DNA of 64,000 nt from Achromobacter piechaudii NBRC 102461 (GTDB taxonomy: Bacteria > Pseudomonadota > Gammaproteobacteria > Burkholderiales > Burkholderiaceae_B), in NCBI RefSeq assembly GCF_001571245.1, contig NZ_BCTK01000005.1, forward strand, positions 558,001-622,000, read 5' to 3'. Of this stretch, positions 52,483 to 61,555 are shown piece by piece. The translations under genes were made by a program, and so were the position numbers. A model generated the notes under the pieces. The model ran no database searches. It was not told the origin of the DNA and worked only from the letters and a program-made list of their open reading frames with translations. Every line of letters starts with the position of its first letter. The stretch's first letter is position 1.

Positions 52483-52516
52483 AAAAAAAGCCCCCGCGAC
52501 GTGACATCGCGGGGGC
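52483..52516 (-). terminator. Minus-strand terminator of efflux operon
   Basis: On the minus strand, GCCCCCGCGA/TCGCGGGGGC arms with a 7-nt loop are followed by seven T. It lies about 100 bp after the outer-membrane channel gene. Confidence 0.85.
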
Positions 52517-52616
52517 CAGCTTGCATTGCGTCGCTGCCTGAAAACAAAAGCGGCGCGGATGGGGGGTGCACATACGGTCGGCGCGGGGCGCGACCTCGAA
52601 GACGCGCCGTCGCGCG

Positions 52617-54092
52617 TCAGGGCTGGCGCGCGGCCACCTCCGGCGCGCGCGTCGGCGAGCCCATGGCCTGGAACAGCGCGGCGGTTTCGGTCAGGCGGGC
52701 GTTTGCGTATTCCAGTTCGCGCAGGCGCGCGGCCACGTAGTGCTGCTCGGCTGCGTATTCCGTGTAGGGCGCCAGCGCGCCCAGCCGCACGCGGCTGGAC
52801 GTGTTGCGCCAGGACTGCTCGGCCGCGCGCCGCGAGGCTTCGGCCGAGGCCAGGGCCTGCCCGTCCGCGTCCAGCCGAGCCAGCGTGTCGGCCACGTCCT
52901 GGAACGCGGTCAGCACGGTCTGCTTGTACTGCAACACCGATGCTTCGTAGCGTTCCTTGGCGGCGCGGCGCTCGGCCAGCAAGGCGCCGCCATGGAAGAT
53001 GGGCTGGGTCAGCGACGCGCCTATCGCCCAGATCGAGCCCGCGCCGGACAGCGCCGCCGGCCAGCTGAAGCCGCCCTTGCCCATCGAGGCGGACAGCGAC
53101 AGGCTGGGGAACAATTGCGCGGTGGCCACGCCCACATCGGCGGCGGCGGCTTGCACCACGGCGTCGGCCACCAGAATGTCCGGGCGCGAGGCCAGCAATT
53201 CCGAAGGCACCACCACGGGCACCTGTTGCGGCACGGCCAGCGTGCTGAACGCCAGATCGTCGGGAGCCTGGTCCGGGCTGCGGCCCAGCAGCACGGCCAG
53301 CGCATGGCGCGTGGCCTGCCACTGCGCGCGCAGGCCGGGCAGCGAGGCTTCCAGCGTGGCCGCGTCCTGGTCGGCGTCCAGCGCATCGTTCTGCGAGGCC
53401 GAGCCCAGTTCGTAGCGGCGCTGCGTATCGCGCGCCACCTGCCGCAGCAACACCACCTGCTTTTCGGTCAGCGCGACCCGTTCGGCCAGCGATGCCGACG
53501 TTAGGGCGCCGGTGACGATGTTGCCCGCCAGCGAACGCCGCGCCGATTCGAGTCGGAAAGCCTGCTGCTCGACCTGCGCGGCCAGCGACGCATTGGCAAA
53601 GCGCGCAGCGCCAAACAGATCCAGGTCGTAGGTGGCCTGGATCTGACCGGTGAAGACGTTGTAGAGCGTCGTGGGTTGCGGCAGGTTCGGCATGGTCAGC
53701 GCGCGATTGCGCGTGCCGCTTGCGCCGGCGTCTACCGAAGGCAACAACGAGGAATTGACCTGCGCGCGCAGTTGTTCGCGCGCGCCGGCCAGGTTGCGTT
53801 CGGCCGCAGCCAGGTTGGGGCTGTTGGCCAGCCCCTCTTGCACCAGGGCATCGAGCGCGTCGGAACCATAGCGTTTCCACCATTCGGGCACGGGGCGCGC
53901 GCCCTGTTCAAAGCGTTGCGCCACGCCTTGGGCGGTGGCGCCCTGTGGCGGCGTGGGTTCGACGCCGTACTGCGCGGGCGACGTTATTGCGGGCGGCTTG
54001 CTGTCCGGGGCGAACGCGCAGGCGCTCAGGGCCAGCAGCAAGGGCAGGGCCAGCGGCAGCGCGGGCAAGCGCGTGGGATGGATCTTCATCAT
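52617..54092 (-). CDS. OprM-type outer-membrane efflux lipoprotein
   Basis: A 491-residue TolC-family outer-membrane factor with a lipobox ALSACAF (Cys25). Two outer-membrane-efflux repeats are visible, with NSPNLAAAERNLAGAREQLRAQVNSSLLPSVDAGAS and DVGVATAQLFPSLSLSASMG. It starts at 54092, overlapping the pump gene's stop by one base (TGATG). It completes the adaptor-pump-channel operon. Confidence 0.92.
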   Translation of the reverse strand: MMKIHPTRLPALPLALPLLLALSACAFAPDSKPPAITSPAQYGVEPTPPQGATAQGVAQRFEQGARPVPEWWKRYGSDALDALVQEGLANSPNLAAAERNLAGAREQLRAQVNSSLLPSVDAGASGTRNRALTMPNLPQPTTLYNVFTGQIQATYDLDLFGAARFANASLAAQVEQQAFRLESARRSLAGNIVTGALTSASLAERVALTEKQVVLLRQVARDTQRRYELGSASQNDALDADQDAATLEASLPGLRAQWQATRHALAVLLGRSPDQAPDDLAFSTLAVPQQVPVVVPSELLASRPDILVADAVVQAAAADVGVATAQLFPSLSLSASMGKGGFSWPAALSGAGSIWAIGASLTQPIFHGGALLAERRAAKERYEASVLQYKQTVLTAFQDVADTLARLDADGQALASAEASRRAAEQSWRNTSSRVRLGALAPYTEYAAEQHYVAARLRELEYANARLTETAALFQAMGSPTRAPEVAARQP

Positions 54093-57000
54093 CAGACTCC
54101 TCGTTCCACCGTGTCGGCGGCATTGGCGCCAGGCGGCACGCCTTCGGGTTCGTCGCGCTCGTCATGGCGCACGCGGAACCACGCGGCGTACAAGGCGGGC
54201 AGGAAGAACAGCGTCAGCACGGTGGCGCTGGTAATGCCGCCCATCAGCGCCGTAGCCATGGGGCCGAAAAAGTTGCTGCGCAACAAGGGAATCAACGCCA
54301 GCACGGCAGCCGCAGCCGTCAGCACGATCGGGCGGAAGCGCCGCGCGGTGGCGCCGACAATGGCGTCCACGCGTTTGTGGCCATGACGGATATCCTGCTC
54401 GATCTGGTCCACCAGAATCACCGAGTTGCGCATGATGATGCCGAACATGGCGATGACGCCCAGCATGGCTACGAAGCCGAAGGGCTTGCCGAACAACAGC
54501 AATGCCGCGACCACGCCGATCAGGCCCAGCGGCGCGGTCAGCACCACCATCAGCACGCGCGCGAAGCTTTGCAGTTGCACCATCAGCAGGGTCAGCACGG
54601 CGACGGCCATCAGCGGCATCTGCGCGTTGATGGACGATTGGCCCTTGGCGCTTTCCTCGACCGGCCCGCCAACTTCGATGCGGTAGCCCACCGGCAGATC
54701 GGCGCGGATGGCGTCCAGCTTCTTGTCGATGGCGTGGGTGACATCGATGCCTTGCGAGCCGCTGGTCACATCGGCCTGCACCGTGATGGTGGGTTGGCGG
54801 TCGCGTTCCCAGATGACGCCGTATTCCAGGTCGTAACGCACCTGGCCCAGGCTGCCCAGCGGCACGGGGCCATTGGGCGTCGGCATGGCAAGCGTCGCCA
54901 GGCGCGCCGGATCGATGCGTTCTTCGCGCGGGGCGCGCAGGCTGACGTTGATGAGCTTGTCGCGTTCGCGGTACTGCGTCACGGTGTAGCCCGACAGCGT
55001 CATGGCCAGGAAGTCGGAGATATCGCTTGAGCTGATGCCCAGCTCGCGCGCTTTCTGCTGGTCGATGTCGAAACGCACGGAGCGTTCCGAGGGCTCGTCC
55101 CAATCGAACTGCACGTTGACCGAACGCGTGTCGGCGCGGACTTCGGCGGCGACCTTTTCTGCCACCGCGCGCACTTCGCCGATCTTGTCCCCGCTGACGC
55201 GGAACTGCACCTGATAGCCGACCGGTGGGCCGTTCTCCAGCCGTGACAGGCGGGTGCGGATGGCGGGGAAATTCTCGCGCAGCATCGGTTCGAGCCAGTG
55301 CGCCAGCTTTTCGCGGTCCTCGACCGAATGGGCTGTGATGACCAGTTGCGCAAAGTTGGGCGTGGCCAGTTGCTGGTCCAGCGGCAGGTAGAAGCGCGGT
55401 GCGCCCGTGCCGACGAAGCTGACCGAATGATCGATTTCGGGCCGGCCGTCCAGCGCCTTTTCCAGCCGTTCCACCTGGCGCAGCGTGGCCGCGAACGACG
55501 CGCCTTCTTGCAGCCGTACGTCCACCAGCAGCTCGGTGCGGTCCGAACTGGGGAAGAATTGCTGCGGCACCAGCTTGAAGCCGGCCATCGCCACAACGAA
55601 GATCAGGACCGTGCCGGCCAGCACCCAGAAGCGCCGGTCCACGCACCACGCGACCCAGCCGCGCAGGCGCTGATAGAAGCGGGTGTTGTAGATGTCGTGT
55701 TCGTGATCCTGCGCTTGATGCGCTTCGCGCTTGCGTTCGGGCAGCAGCCTATAGCCCAGCAGCGGAATCAGCACGACGGCGGCAAACCACGAGGTGATCA
55801 GCGCAATGGCCGACACCTGGAAGATCGAACGCGTGTACTCGCCGGTGCTGGATTCGGCCAGCGCGATCGGCAGAAAGCCCGCCACGGTGACAAGCGTGCC
55901 GGTCAGCATGGGGAAGGCGGTGCTGGTGTAGGCAAAGGCGGCGGCGCGCGCACGGCTCCAGCCCTGTTCCAGTTTCACCGCCATCATTTCCACGGCGATG
56001 ATGGCGTCGTCCACCAGCAGGCCCAGCGCCAGCACCAGCGTGCCCAGCGACACCTTGTGCAGGCCGATGCCGAACATCTCCATGAACAAGGCGGTAATGG
56101 CCAGCACCACGGGAATCGATATCACCACCACCATGCCCGTGCGCAGGCCCAGCGACACCAGGCTGACAATCAGCACGATGGCCACGGCTTCGGCAACCGA
56201 ACGCAGGAATTCATCCACCGAATTCGAGACGGCGTCGGGCATGCTGGACACTTCGGTCAGGGTCAGGCCCGCTGGCAACTGCGCCTTCAGCTTGTCGAGC
56301 GTCGTGTCCAGCGATTCCCCCAGGCGCACCACGTCCTTGCCCGGCTGCATGGTGATGCCGATACCCAGCACCGGACTGCCGCCCAAGCGCATCTGCTCGG
56401 TCGGCGGGTCGTCGTAACCCCGGTGGATGGTGGCGATGTCGCCCAGCCGGATCGACTTGTCGTTCACGCGGATCAGCGTGTCGGCCAATGCCTGGCTGTT
56501 CTGGAACTGCCCGCTGGGCCGCACGTAGATGCGGTCGTCGGCCGTAGTCAGCGTGCCGGCGTCGGCCACCGAGTTCTGTGTGTTGATGGCTTGCGCGATC
56601 TGTTGCGGCGTGACGCCCAGGCGGCTCAGTTGCGTGTTGGAGATTTCAGCGTAGATATGTTCGGCCTGGTCGGCGAAATAATCGACCTTGGCCACGCCCG
56701 GCACGCGCAGCAGCACGGTACGCAGGTTGTCGGCATAGTCGCGCAGTTGCGCGGGCGAAAAGCCGTCGCCGTGCAGCGTGTAGATGTTGGTGTAGACGTC
56801 GCCGAATTCGTCATTGAAGAACGGGCCTTGCACGCCTTGCGGCAGCGTGGCCTTGATGTCGCCCACCTTCTTGCGGATCTGATACCACTGGTCGGCCACC
56901 GTGCTGGCGGGCGCCGAGTCCTTCATGGTGTAGAAGATCAGCGATTCGCCCGGGCGGGAATAGCTGCGCAGGAAGTCCGTGTTGGGGGTTTCCTGCAGCT

Positions 57001-57268
57001 TCTTGCCGATGCGGTCGGTGACCTGTTCCTGCATCTGCTGCGCGGTCGCGCCCGGCCACAGCGTCTTGATGACCATCACGCGAAACGTGAAGGGCGGATC
57101 TTCGGATTGGGCCAGCCGGGAATACGACAGCACGCCGAACAGCGTCACCATCGCGATCAGGAAGATCACCAGCGGCTGGTGGCGCAGCGCCCAGGCCGAC
57201 AGGTTGAAATTGCCTTCGTTGTGGCCGTGGCCGGGTTCTCGTACCGACTTCTTATCAGGGGCGCTCAT
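54092..57268 (-). CDS. RND efflux pump (AcrB/MexB superfamily, HAE1-like)
   Basis: The ATG at 57268 overlaps the adaptor stop (ATGA), giving 1058 residues with 12 membrane segments. Conserved motifs include GLLVDDAIIAVEMMAVKLEQG in the middle, with the paired Asp of the proton relay, and FGFVAMLGVIAMFGIIMRNSVILVDQIEQD late. Periplasmic porter domains lie between TM1-2 and TM7-8. Extra length N-terminal to TM1 is 26 residues. It exports drugs, dyes or solvents; specificity is not readable. Confidence 0.93.
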   Translation of the reverse strand: MSAPDKKSVREPGHGHNEGNFNLSAWALRHQPLVIFLIAMVTLFGVLSYSRLAQSEDPPFTFRVMVIKTLWPGATAQQMQEQVTDRIGKKLQETPNTDFLRSYSRPGESLIFYTMKDSAPASTVADQWYQIRKKVGDIKATLPQGVQGPFFNDEFGDVYTNIYTLHGDGFSPAQLRDYADNLRTVLLRVPGVAKVDYFADQAEHIYAEISNTQLSRLGVTPQQIAQAINTQNSVADAGTLTTADDRIYVRPSGQFQNSQALADTLIRVNDKSIRLGDIATIHRGYDDPPTEQMRLGGSPVLGIGITMQPGKDVVRLGESLDTTLDKLKAQLPAGLTLTEVSSMPDAVSNSVDEFLRSVAEAVAIVLIVSLVSLGLRTGMVVVISIPVVLAITALFMEMFGIGLHKVSLGTLVLALGLLVDDAIIAVEMMAVKLEQGWSRARAAAFAYTSTAFPMLTGTLVTVAGFLPIALAESSTGEYTRSIFQVSAIALITSWFAAVVLIPLLGYRLLPERKREAHQAQDHEHDIYNTRFYQRLRGWVAWCVDRRFWVLAGTVLIFVVAMAGFKLVPQQFFPSSDRTELLVDVRLQEGASFAATLRQVERLEKALDGRPEIDHSVSFVGTGAPRFYLPLDQQLATPNFAQLVITAHSVEDREKLAHWLEPMLRENFPAIRTRLSRLENGPPVGYQVQFRVSGDKIGEVRAVAEKVAAEVRADTRSVNVQFDWDEPSERSVRFDIDQQKARELGISSSDISDFLAMTLSGYTVTQYRERDKLINVSLRAPREERIDPARLATLAMPTPNGPVPLGSLGQVRYDLEYGVIWERDRQPTITVQADVTSGSQGIDVTHAIDKKLDAIRADLPVGYRIEVGGPVEESAKGQSSINAQMPLMAVAVLTLLMVQLQSFARVLMVVLTAPLGLIGVVAALLLFGKPFGFVAMLGVIAMFGIIMRNSVILVDQIEQDIRHGHKRVDAIVGATARRFRPIVLTAAAAVLALIPLLRSNFFGPMATALMGGITSATVLTLFFLPALYAAWFRVRHDERDEPEGVPPGANAADTVERGV

Positions 57269-58446
57269 GAGGCGAAGTCCTCGGCGTGCAGCGGCGGCAC
57301 CGCCCGGACCTTCTGGCCGGCGGACACGGTGTGCACGCCTTGCCAGACCACGCGGTCGCCCGGCGACACGCCGCTGCTCAACGTCACGGTACGCGCGTCG
57401 AACCGCAGCACTTGCACGCGGCGCAATTCCAGCGTGTCTTCCTTGGGTTTGACGATCCACACGGCGGGGTTCTTGCCGTCATGGAAAAGTGCGGTGGCGG
57501 GCACGGTGTAGGTGGCCTCGTCCGAAGCGTTGTGGTTGTCGAAGCTGATGTTGGCCGTCATGCCCAGGCGCACCTGCGGCGACGGCGATTCCAGCGTGAG
57601 CTTGACGCGGTAGGTACGGCTTTGCGGATCGGCGGCCGGCGCGATTTCACGCAGCACGGCGCTGAAGGTCTGGCCGGTCAACGGCCCCAGCGTGACAGTG
57701 GCGCGCTGGCCGACGCGCAAGCCGGCCAACACGTTTTCCGGCACGTCGCAGATGGCGTCGATATCGCCGGCCCAGGCCAGTTGGTAGACGGGGGTGCCGG
57801 CAGCGACGTTCTGCCCGGTGTCGGCCTGTTCAGCGGTGATCACGCCTGCATGGTCGGCCTGCAAGGTCGTGTACTTGAGCTGATCGGCCGCCAGCGCGGC
57901 CTGTTGCGCGGCCTGGTCGCGTTGCGCCAGCGCCGAGGCGTAGGCGTTGCGGGTCTGTTCCAGCTGCGTCGCGGCGATCAGGTTTTCGCGCGCCTGGGTA
58001 CGGTCGCGCTCCAGTTGCTGGCGAGCGTATTCCAGCTGATGCTGGGCGGCCGACAACTGGGCCTTGGCGGCGGCGGCGTTCTTGGTAGCGTCGGCGGGGT
58101 CCAGCTTGGCGACGATCTGGCCGGGAGTCACGCTGTCGCCCAGCCGGACCTGGCGTTCGATGATCTTGCCGCCCACGCGAAATGACAGCGGCGTGCTGTA
58201 GCGCGCCTGGACTTCGCCCGGCAAGGTCCACGCCGGCAAGCGTTCGTCGGCCTGCGCCGGCATGGCGACCACGGGACGCGGGGCGGGTGCGGGGGCTTCC
58301 TTGCGGCCGCATGCCGACACAGCCAGCGCAAGCGCCAGGGCGGCGGGCAATGCCACGCGGCGCGACCATCGAAAGACCGGGGCAGGGGGCGTGGCCAAGT
58401 CGGCGCTTGCGGAGGAAGGTGGCAGGCGGGAGCCAGGAAAATTCAC
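57265..58446 (-). CDS. RND periplasmic adaptor (AcrA/MexA family)
   Basis: 393 residues. A lipoprotein signal ends in AVSACG (Cys about 46) after a long cytoplasmic leader. The lipoyl half-motifs ARYSTPLSFRVGGKIIERQV and GVITAEQADTGQNVAAGTPVYQL flank a coiled-coil hairpin (KNAAAAKAQLSAAQHQLEYARQQLERDRTQ). First gene of the efflux operon, divergent from the TetR gene at 58571. Confidence 0.92.
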   Translation of the reverse strand: MNFPGSRLPPSSASADLATPPAPVFRWSRRVALPAALALALAVSACGRKEAPAPAPRPVVAMPAQADERLPAWTLPGEVQARYSTPLSFRVGGKIIERQVRLGDSVTPGQIVAKLDPADATKNAAAAKAQLSAAQHQLEYARQQLERDRTQARENLIAATQLEQTRNAYASALAQRDQAAQQAALAADQLKYTTLQADHAGVITAEQADTGQNVAAGTPVYQLAWAGDIDAICDVPENVLAGLRVGQRATVTLGPLTGQTFSAVLREIAPAADPQSRTYRVKLTLESPSPQVRLGMTANISFDNHNASDEATYTVPATALFHDGKNPAVWIVKPKEDTLELRRVQVLRFDARTVTLSSGVSPGDRVVWQGVHTVSAGQKVRAVPPLHAEDFAS

Positions 58447-58517
58447 GAAAACACCTCGCGGCGCGAAGAGGGAAAGGCGAGTCAGACTCGATACGGCCTG
58501 AATTCTAATGCGAGACT

Positions 58518-58540
58518 GTATTCAGATACAAGGTTGTATT
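58518..58540. promoter_or_regulatory. Overlapping inverted repeats (TetR operator)
   Basis: TGTAT-n4-ATACA (58518-58531) overlaps ATACAA-n2-TTGTAT (58527-58540). This nested arrangement between the divergent adaptor and TetR starts would let two TetR dimers bind, as in QacR or TtgR sites. It ends 31 bp before the regulator's ATG. Confidence 0.65.
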
Positions 58541-58570
58541 TGAAAGAATGGCCAGTGCTAAACTCGCGCC

Positions 58571-59239
58571 ATGTCAAAACTCCGCCTGACCCGAGAGCAA
58601 AGCCGAGACCAGACGCGCCAGCGTCTGCTCGACGCTGCGCAATCCGTTTTCCTCAGCAAGGGTTTCGTGGCCGCCAGCGTCGAGGACATCGCCGAATTGG
58701 CGGGATACACGCGCGGGGCTTTCTATTCCAATTTCGGCAGCAAGTCCGAACTTTTCCTGCAATTGCTCAGGCGCGATCACGAAAAAGTGATGGCCGACAT
58801 GCGCGCCATCTTTGAAGAAGGCGAAACGCGGCAGCAGATGGAAGCGCGCGTGCTGCACTACTACAGCACGCACCATCGCGAGAACAATTGCTTCCTGCTC
58901 TGGATGGAAGGCAAGCTCCAGGCAGCGCGCGACCCGGATTTCCGAGTTGGGTTTACTGACTGTCTGCGCGAGCTGCGCGCGGCCACGACCGAATACGTGC
59001 GGCAGTTTTCCGCGCATGTGGGCACGCCGCTGCCGCTGCCCGCCGAACAATTGGCGGTGGGCTTGCTGGCGCTGTCGGACGGCATGCAGTTCAGCTTCGC
59101 GTTCGATCCGCAGGGCGTCAGCCAGGAAATGACCGAGGCCGTGCTGGCCGGTTTTTTCCGTCGGGTCGTCTTTGGCGACCCGCTGCCTCAAGCGGCGCCC
59201 ATCGTGTCGCCGCCAGACTCCGCCACCCCGGCCGAGTAG
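58571..59239 (+). CDS. TetR-family repressor of the efflux operon
   Basis: A 222-residue protein with the TetR helix-turn-helix at 12-58 (RQRLLDAAQSVFLSKGFVAASVEDIAELAGYTRGAFYSNFGSKSELF) and a ligand-binding C-terminal domain. It is divergent from and next to the RND operon and likely represses it. The inducing ligand is probably a pump substrate; unknown. Confidence 0.92.
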   Translation: MSKLRLTREQSRDQTRQRLLDAAQSVFLSKGFVAASVEDIAELAGYTRGAFYSNFGSKSELFLQLLRRDHEKVMADMRAIFEEGETRQQMEARVLHYYSTHHRENNCFLLWMEGKLQAARDPDFRVGFTDCLRELRAATTEYVRQFSAHVGTPLPLPAEQLAVGLLALSDGMQFSFAFDPQGVSQEMTEAVLAGFFRRVVFGDPLPQAAPIVSPPDSATPAE

Positions 59240-59430
59240 CGGGACCGCGGGCCTGATCCGCCTTCGCTTGCGCCTTCAGCGGGCCAGTCCACGAAGGAAT
59301 CGGCCAGCGACAAACCATTGATTCAGATTGTCAGCCGCATGCCGGCCGTGATAGTAATACCAGCGGCGCCGTGGCCGGGCTGAGGGGGCCGGCGTCGATA
59401 TTCGCAACCCTGGGCGTAAGGAGCTGCTGC

Positions 59431-61401
59431 ATGACTTCAGAAACCCGACCTACCACGATCAACCGGCCGGTTTTTTTTCCGGCGGCCATTTTCACGTTGC
59501 TGCTGGTTGGATTCGCGATTTTTGCGCCCGAGCGGGCGCAGAGCGTCTTTGAATCCGTACAAGGCTGGATCCTGGGCAACGTCAGCTGGTTCTATATCCT
59601 GGTCGTGGCGATCATCCTGCTGTCGGTGGTGTTCCTGGCGGTGAGCCGCTACGGCGACATCAAGCTGGGGCCTGACCATAGCGAACCGGATTACCGCAAC
59701 TTCACCTGGTTCGCCATGCTGTTTTCCGCTGGCATGGGCATCGGCCTGATGTTCTTCGGCGTGGCCGAACCGGTGATGCATTTCATTTCGCCGCCTGTCG
59801 GTGAAGGCGGCACGGCCATCGCCGCGCGCGAGGCCATGAAGATCACGTTCTTCCATTGGGGCCTGCATGCCTGGGCCATCTATGCAGTGGTTGCGCTGAT
59901 CCTGGCGTTCTTCAGCTACCGCCACGGGCTGCCGCTGACGCTGCGCTCGGCCCTGTACCCGCTGATCGGCAACCGCATCCACGGGCCCATCGGGCACGCG
60001 GTCGACATCTTCGCCATCATCGGCACGGTGCTGGGCGTGGCGACGTCACTGGGCTTGGGCGTGGCGCAGATCAACAGCGGGCTCAATCACCTGTTCGGCG
60101 TGCCGGTGGGGGTGACAACTCAGATCATCCTCATCATCGTTACGTGCGGGCTGGCCACGTTGTCGGTGGCCAGCGGCCTGGACAAGGGCATCCGCATTCT
60201 GTCCGAGACCAATCTTGTGCTGGCGGGCGTGCTGCTGCTGTTCGTGCTGGTCGTCGGCCCCACCGTGTTCCTGTTCCAGACCTTTGTCCAGAACACGGGC
60301 GCTTACCTGTCGGACATCGTCAACAAGACCTTCAACCTGTACGCCTACGAGCCCACCGACTGGATCGGCGGCTGGACCTTGTTCTACTGGGGCTGGTGGA
60401 TTGCGTGGTCGCCCTTCGTCGGCCTGTTCATCGCGCGCATCTCGCGCGGTCGCACCATCCGCGAATTCGTGACCGGCGTGCTGCTGGTGCCGGCCGGCTT
60501 CACCCTGTTCTGGATGACGGTGTTTGGCGACACGGCCATCCACATGATCCTGGTGGACAAGGTGCAGGACCTGGCGCCGGTGGTCGAAGCCGATTCATCG
60601 CTGGCACTGTTCGCCTTTCTTGAGCATCTGCCCTGGAGCAGCGTGCTGTCCGTGATCGCCATTGCGATGGTCGCCGTATTTTTCGTGACCTCGGCCGACT
60701 CCGGCGCGTTGGTGGTCGACTTGCTGGCCTCGGGCGGCTCGGACCGCACGCCCGTCTGGCAGCGCATCTTCTGGTCGGTCCTGATGGGCGCGGTGGCCGT
60801 GGCGCTGTTGCTGGCCGACGGTTTGACCGCCTTGCAGACCGCCACCATCGCCAGTGCGCTGCCGTTCTCAGTCATCCTGCTGCTTTCGCTGTGGGGCTTG
60901 TTCAAGGCGTTGAAGCTGGACGCCACCAAGCGCGGCATCCGCTATCAGTCCTTGACCTTGTCGCGCCCCACGCGCGGGGGCCAGTCCTGGGAGCGGCGTC
61001 TGCGCAACATGGTGATGATGCCGCGCCGTTCGCACGTGCAACGCTTCATCAGCGATGTGGTGCGGCCCGCGCTGGAAGATGTCGCTGACGAACTGCGCAA
61101 GCAGGGCTATGCGGTGGAAGTGCGCGAAGTCGAAGCCGACGGCAGCGCCATCCTTGAGGTCTCGCATGGCGAGCACCTGGATTTTTCCTATGCGGTGCAA
61201 CCCGAGGCCTTCGTGCGCCCCAGCCTGACGCCGGATGAGGCCGCCGACGAAGAAGAGCGCAAGTACTTCCGGGCCGAAGTGCACTTGCGCGAAGGCGGAC
61301 AGGACTACGACATCATGGGTTGGAGCCGCGACGCGGTCATCGGCGACATCCTTGACCAGTACGAACGCCATCGCCATTACCTGCACATGGTCCGCACCTG
61401 A
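59431..61401 (+). CDS. betT: BCCT-family transporter (BetT-like choline carrier)
   Basis: The ATG at 59431 after AAGGAG gives 656 residues: 12 membrane segments plus a C-terminal cytoplasmic tail of about 150 residues (from about 510). The motif FSAGMGIGLMFFGVAEPVMHF and the Trp-rich TM8 YWGWWIAWSPFVGLFIARISRGRTIREF are BCCT signatures. Proton-coupled choline carriers of the BetT type have such osmosensing tails, while Na+-type betaine carriers usually do not. No bet dehydrogenases are in the window, so the symbol is by homology only. Confidence 0.85.
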   Translation: MTSETRPTTINRPVFFPAAIFTLLLVGFAIFAPERAQSVFESVQGWILGNVSWFYILVVAIILLSVVFLAVSRYGDIKLGPDHSEPDYRNFTWFAMLFSAGMGIGLMFFGVAEPVMHFISPPVGEGGTAIAAREAMKITFFHWGLHAWAIYAVVALILAFFSYRHGLPLTLRSALYPLIGNRIHGPIGHAVDIFAIIGTVLGVATSLGLGVAQINSGLNHLFGVPVGVTTQIILIIVTCGLATLSVASGLDKGIRILSETNLVLAGVLLLFVLVVGPTVFLFQTFVQNTGAYLSDIVNKTFNLYAYEPTDWIGGWTLFYWGWWIAWSPFVGLFIARISRGRTIREFVTGVLLVPAGFTLFWMTVFGDTAIHMILVDKVQDLAPVVEADSSLALFAFLEHLPWSSVLSVIAIAMVAVFFVTSADSGALVVDLLASGGSDRTPVWQRIFWSVLMGAVAVALLLADGLTALQTATIASALPFSVILLLSLWGLFKALKLDATKRGIRYQSLTLSRPTRGGQSWERRLRNMVMMPRRSHVQRFISDVVRPALEDVADELRKQGYAVEVREVEADGSAILEVSHGEHLDFSYAVQPEAFVRPSLTPDEAADEEERKYFRAEVHLREGGQDYDIMGWSRDAVIGDILDQYERHRHYLHMVRT

Positions 61402-61419
61402 CCCTGCATCCCGCTCCCC

Positions 61420-61450
61420 AACCGCCAGCATCGCCTGGCGGTTTTTTTTT
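61420..61450 (+). terminator. Rho-independent terminator after BCCT gene
   Basis: AACCGCCAG and CTGGCGGTT arms with a 6-nt loop, followed by a run of nine or more T, 19 bp after the stop codon. Confidence 0.9.
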
Positions 61451-61492
61451 GCCCGATAGCGTCACGCTATCCCCCGGATTGCAATGTCCGCT

Positions 61493-61541
61493 TTGACGGA
61501 ATTTGCCGAATCATGGATTATCCAAGCTTATTCTTGGATAA
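61493..61541 (+). promoter_or_regulatory. Promoter with overlapping operator for second RND operon
   Basis: TTGACG (61493-61498) and GATTAT (61516-61521) are 17 nt apart and form a good sigma70-like promoter. The perfect inverted repeat TTATCCAAG/CTTGGATAA (61518-61541, 6-nt centre) overlaps the -10 and start region, so a repressor is implied. No regulator gene is adjacent on the visible side. Confidence 0.65.
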
Positions 61542-61555
61542 ATAAAGAGAAGATC

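Noticed and set aside
52225..53883. 552-codon minus-strand frame overlapping the efflux channel gene
   Set aside because: Ala/Arg/Gly-rich composition and it spans two real genes in a different frame.
54162..55649. 495-codon frame within the RND pump gene
   Set aside because: Same strand but shifted frame, low-complexity composition; shadow of the pump.
55298..57511. 737-codon open frame antisense to the RND pump
   Set aside because: His/Arg/Gln-rich composition, no domain, and the opposite strand encodes an unmistakable RND pump.
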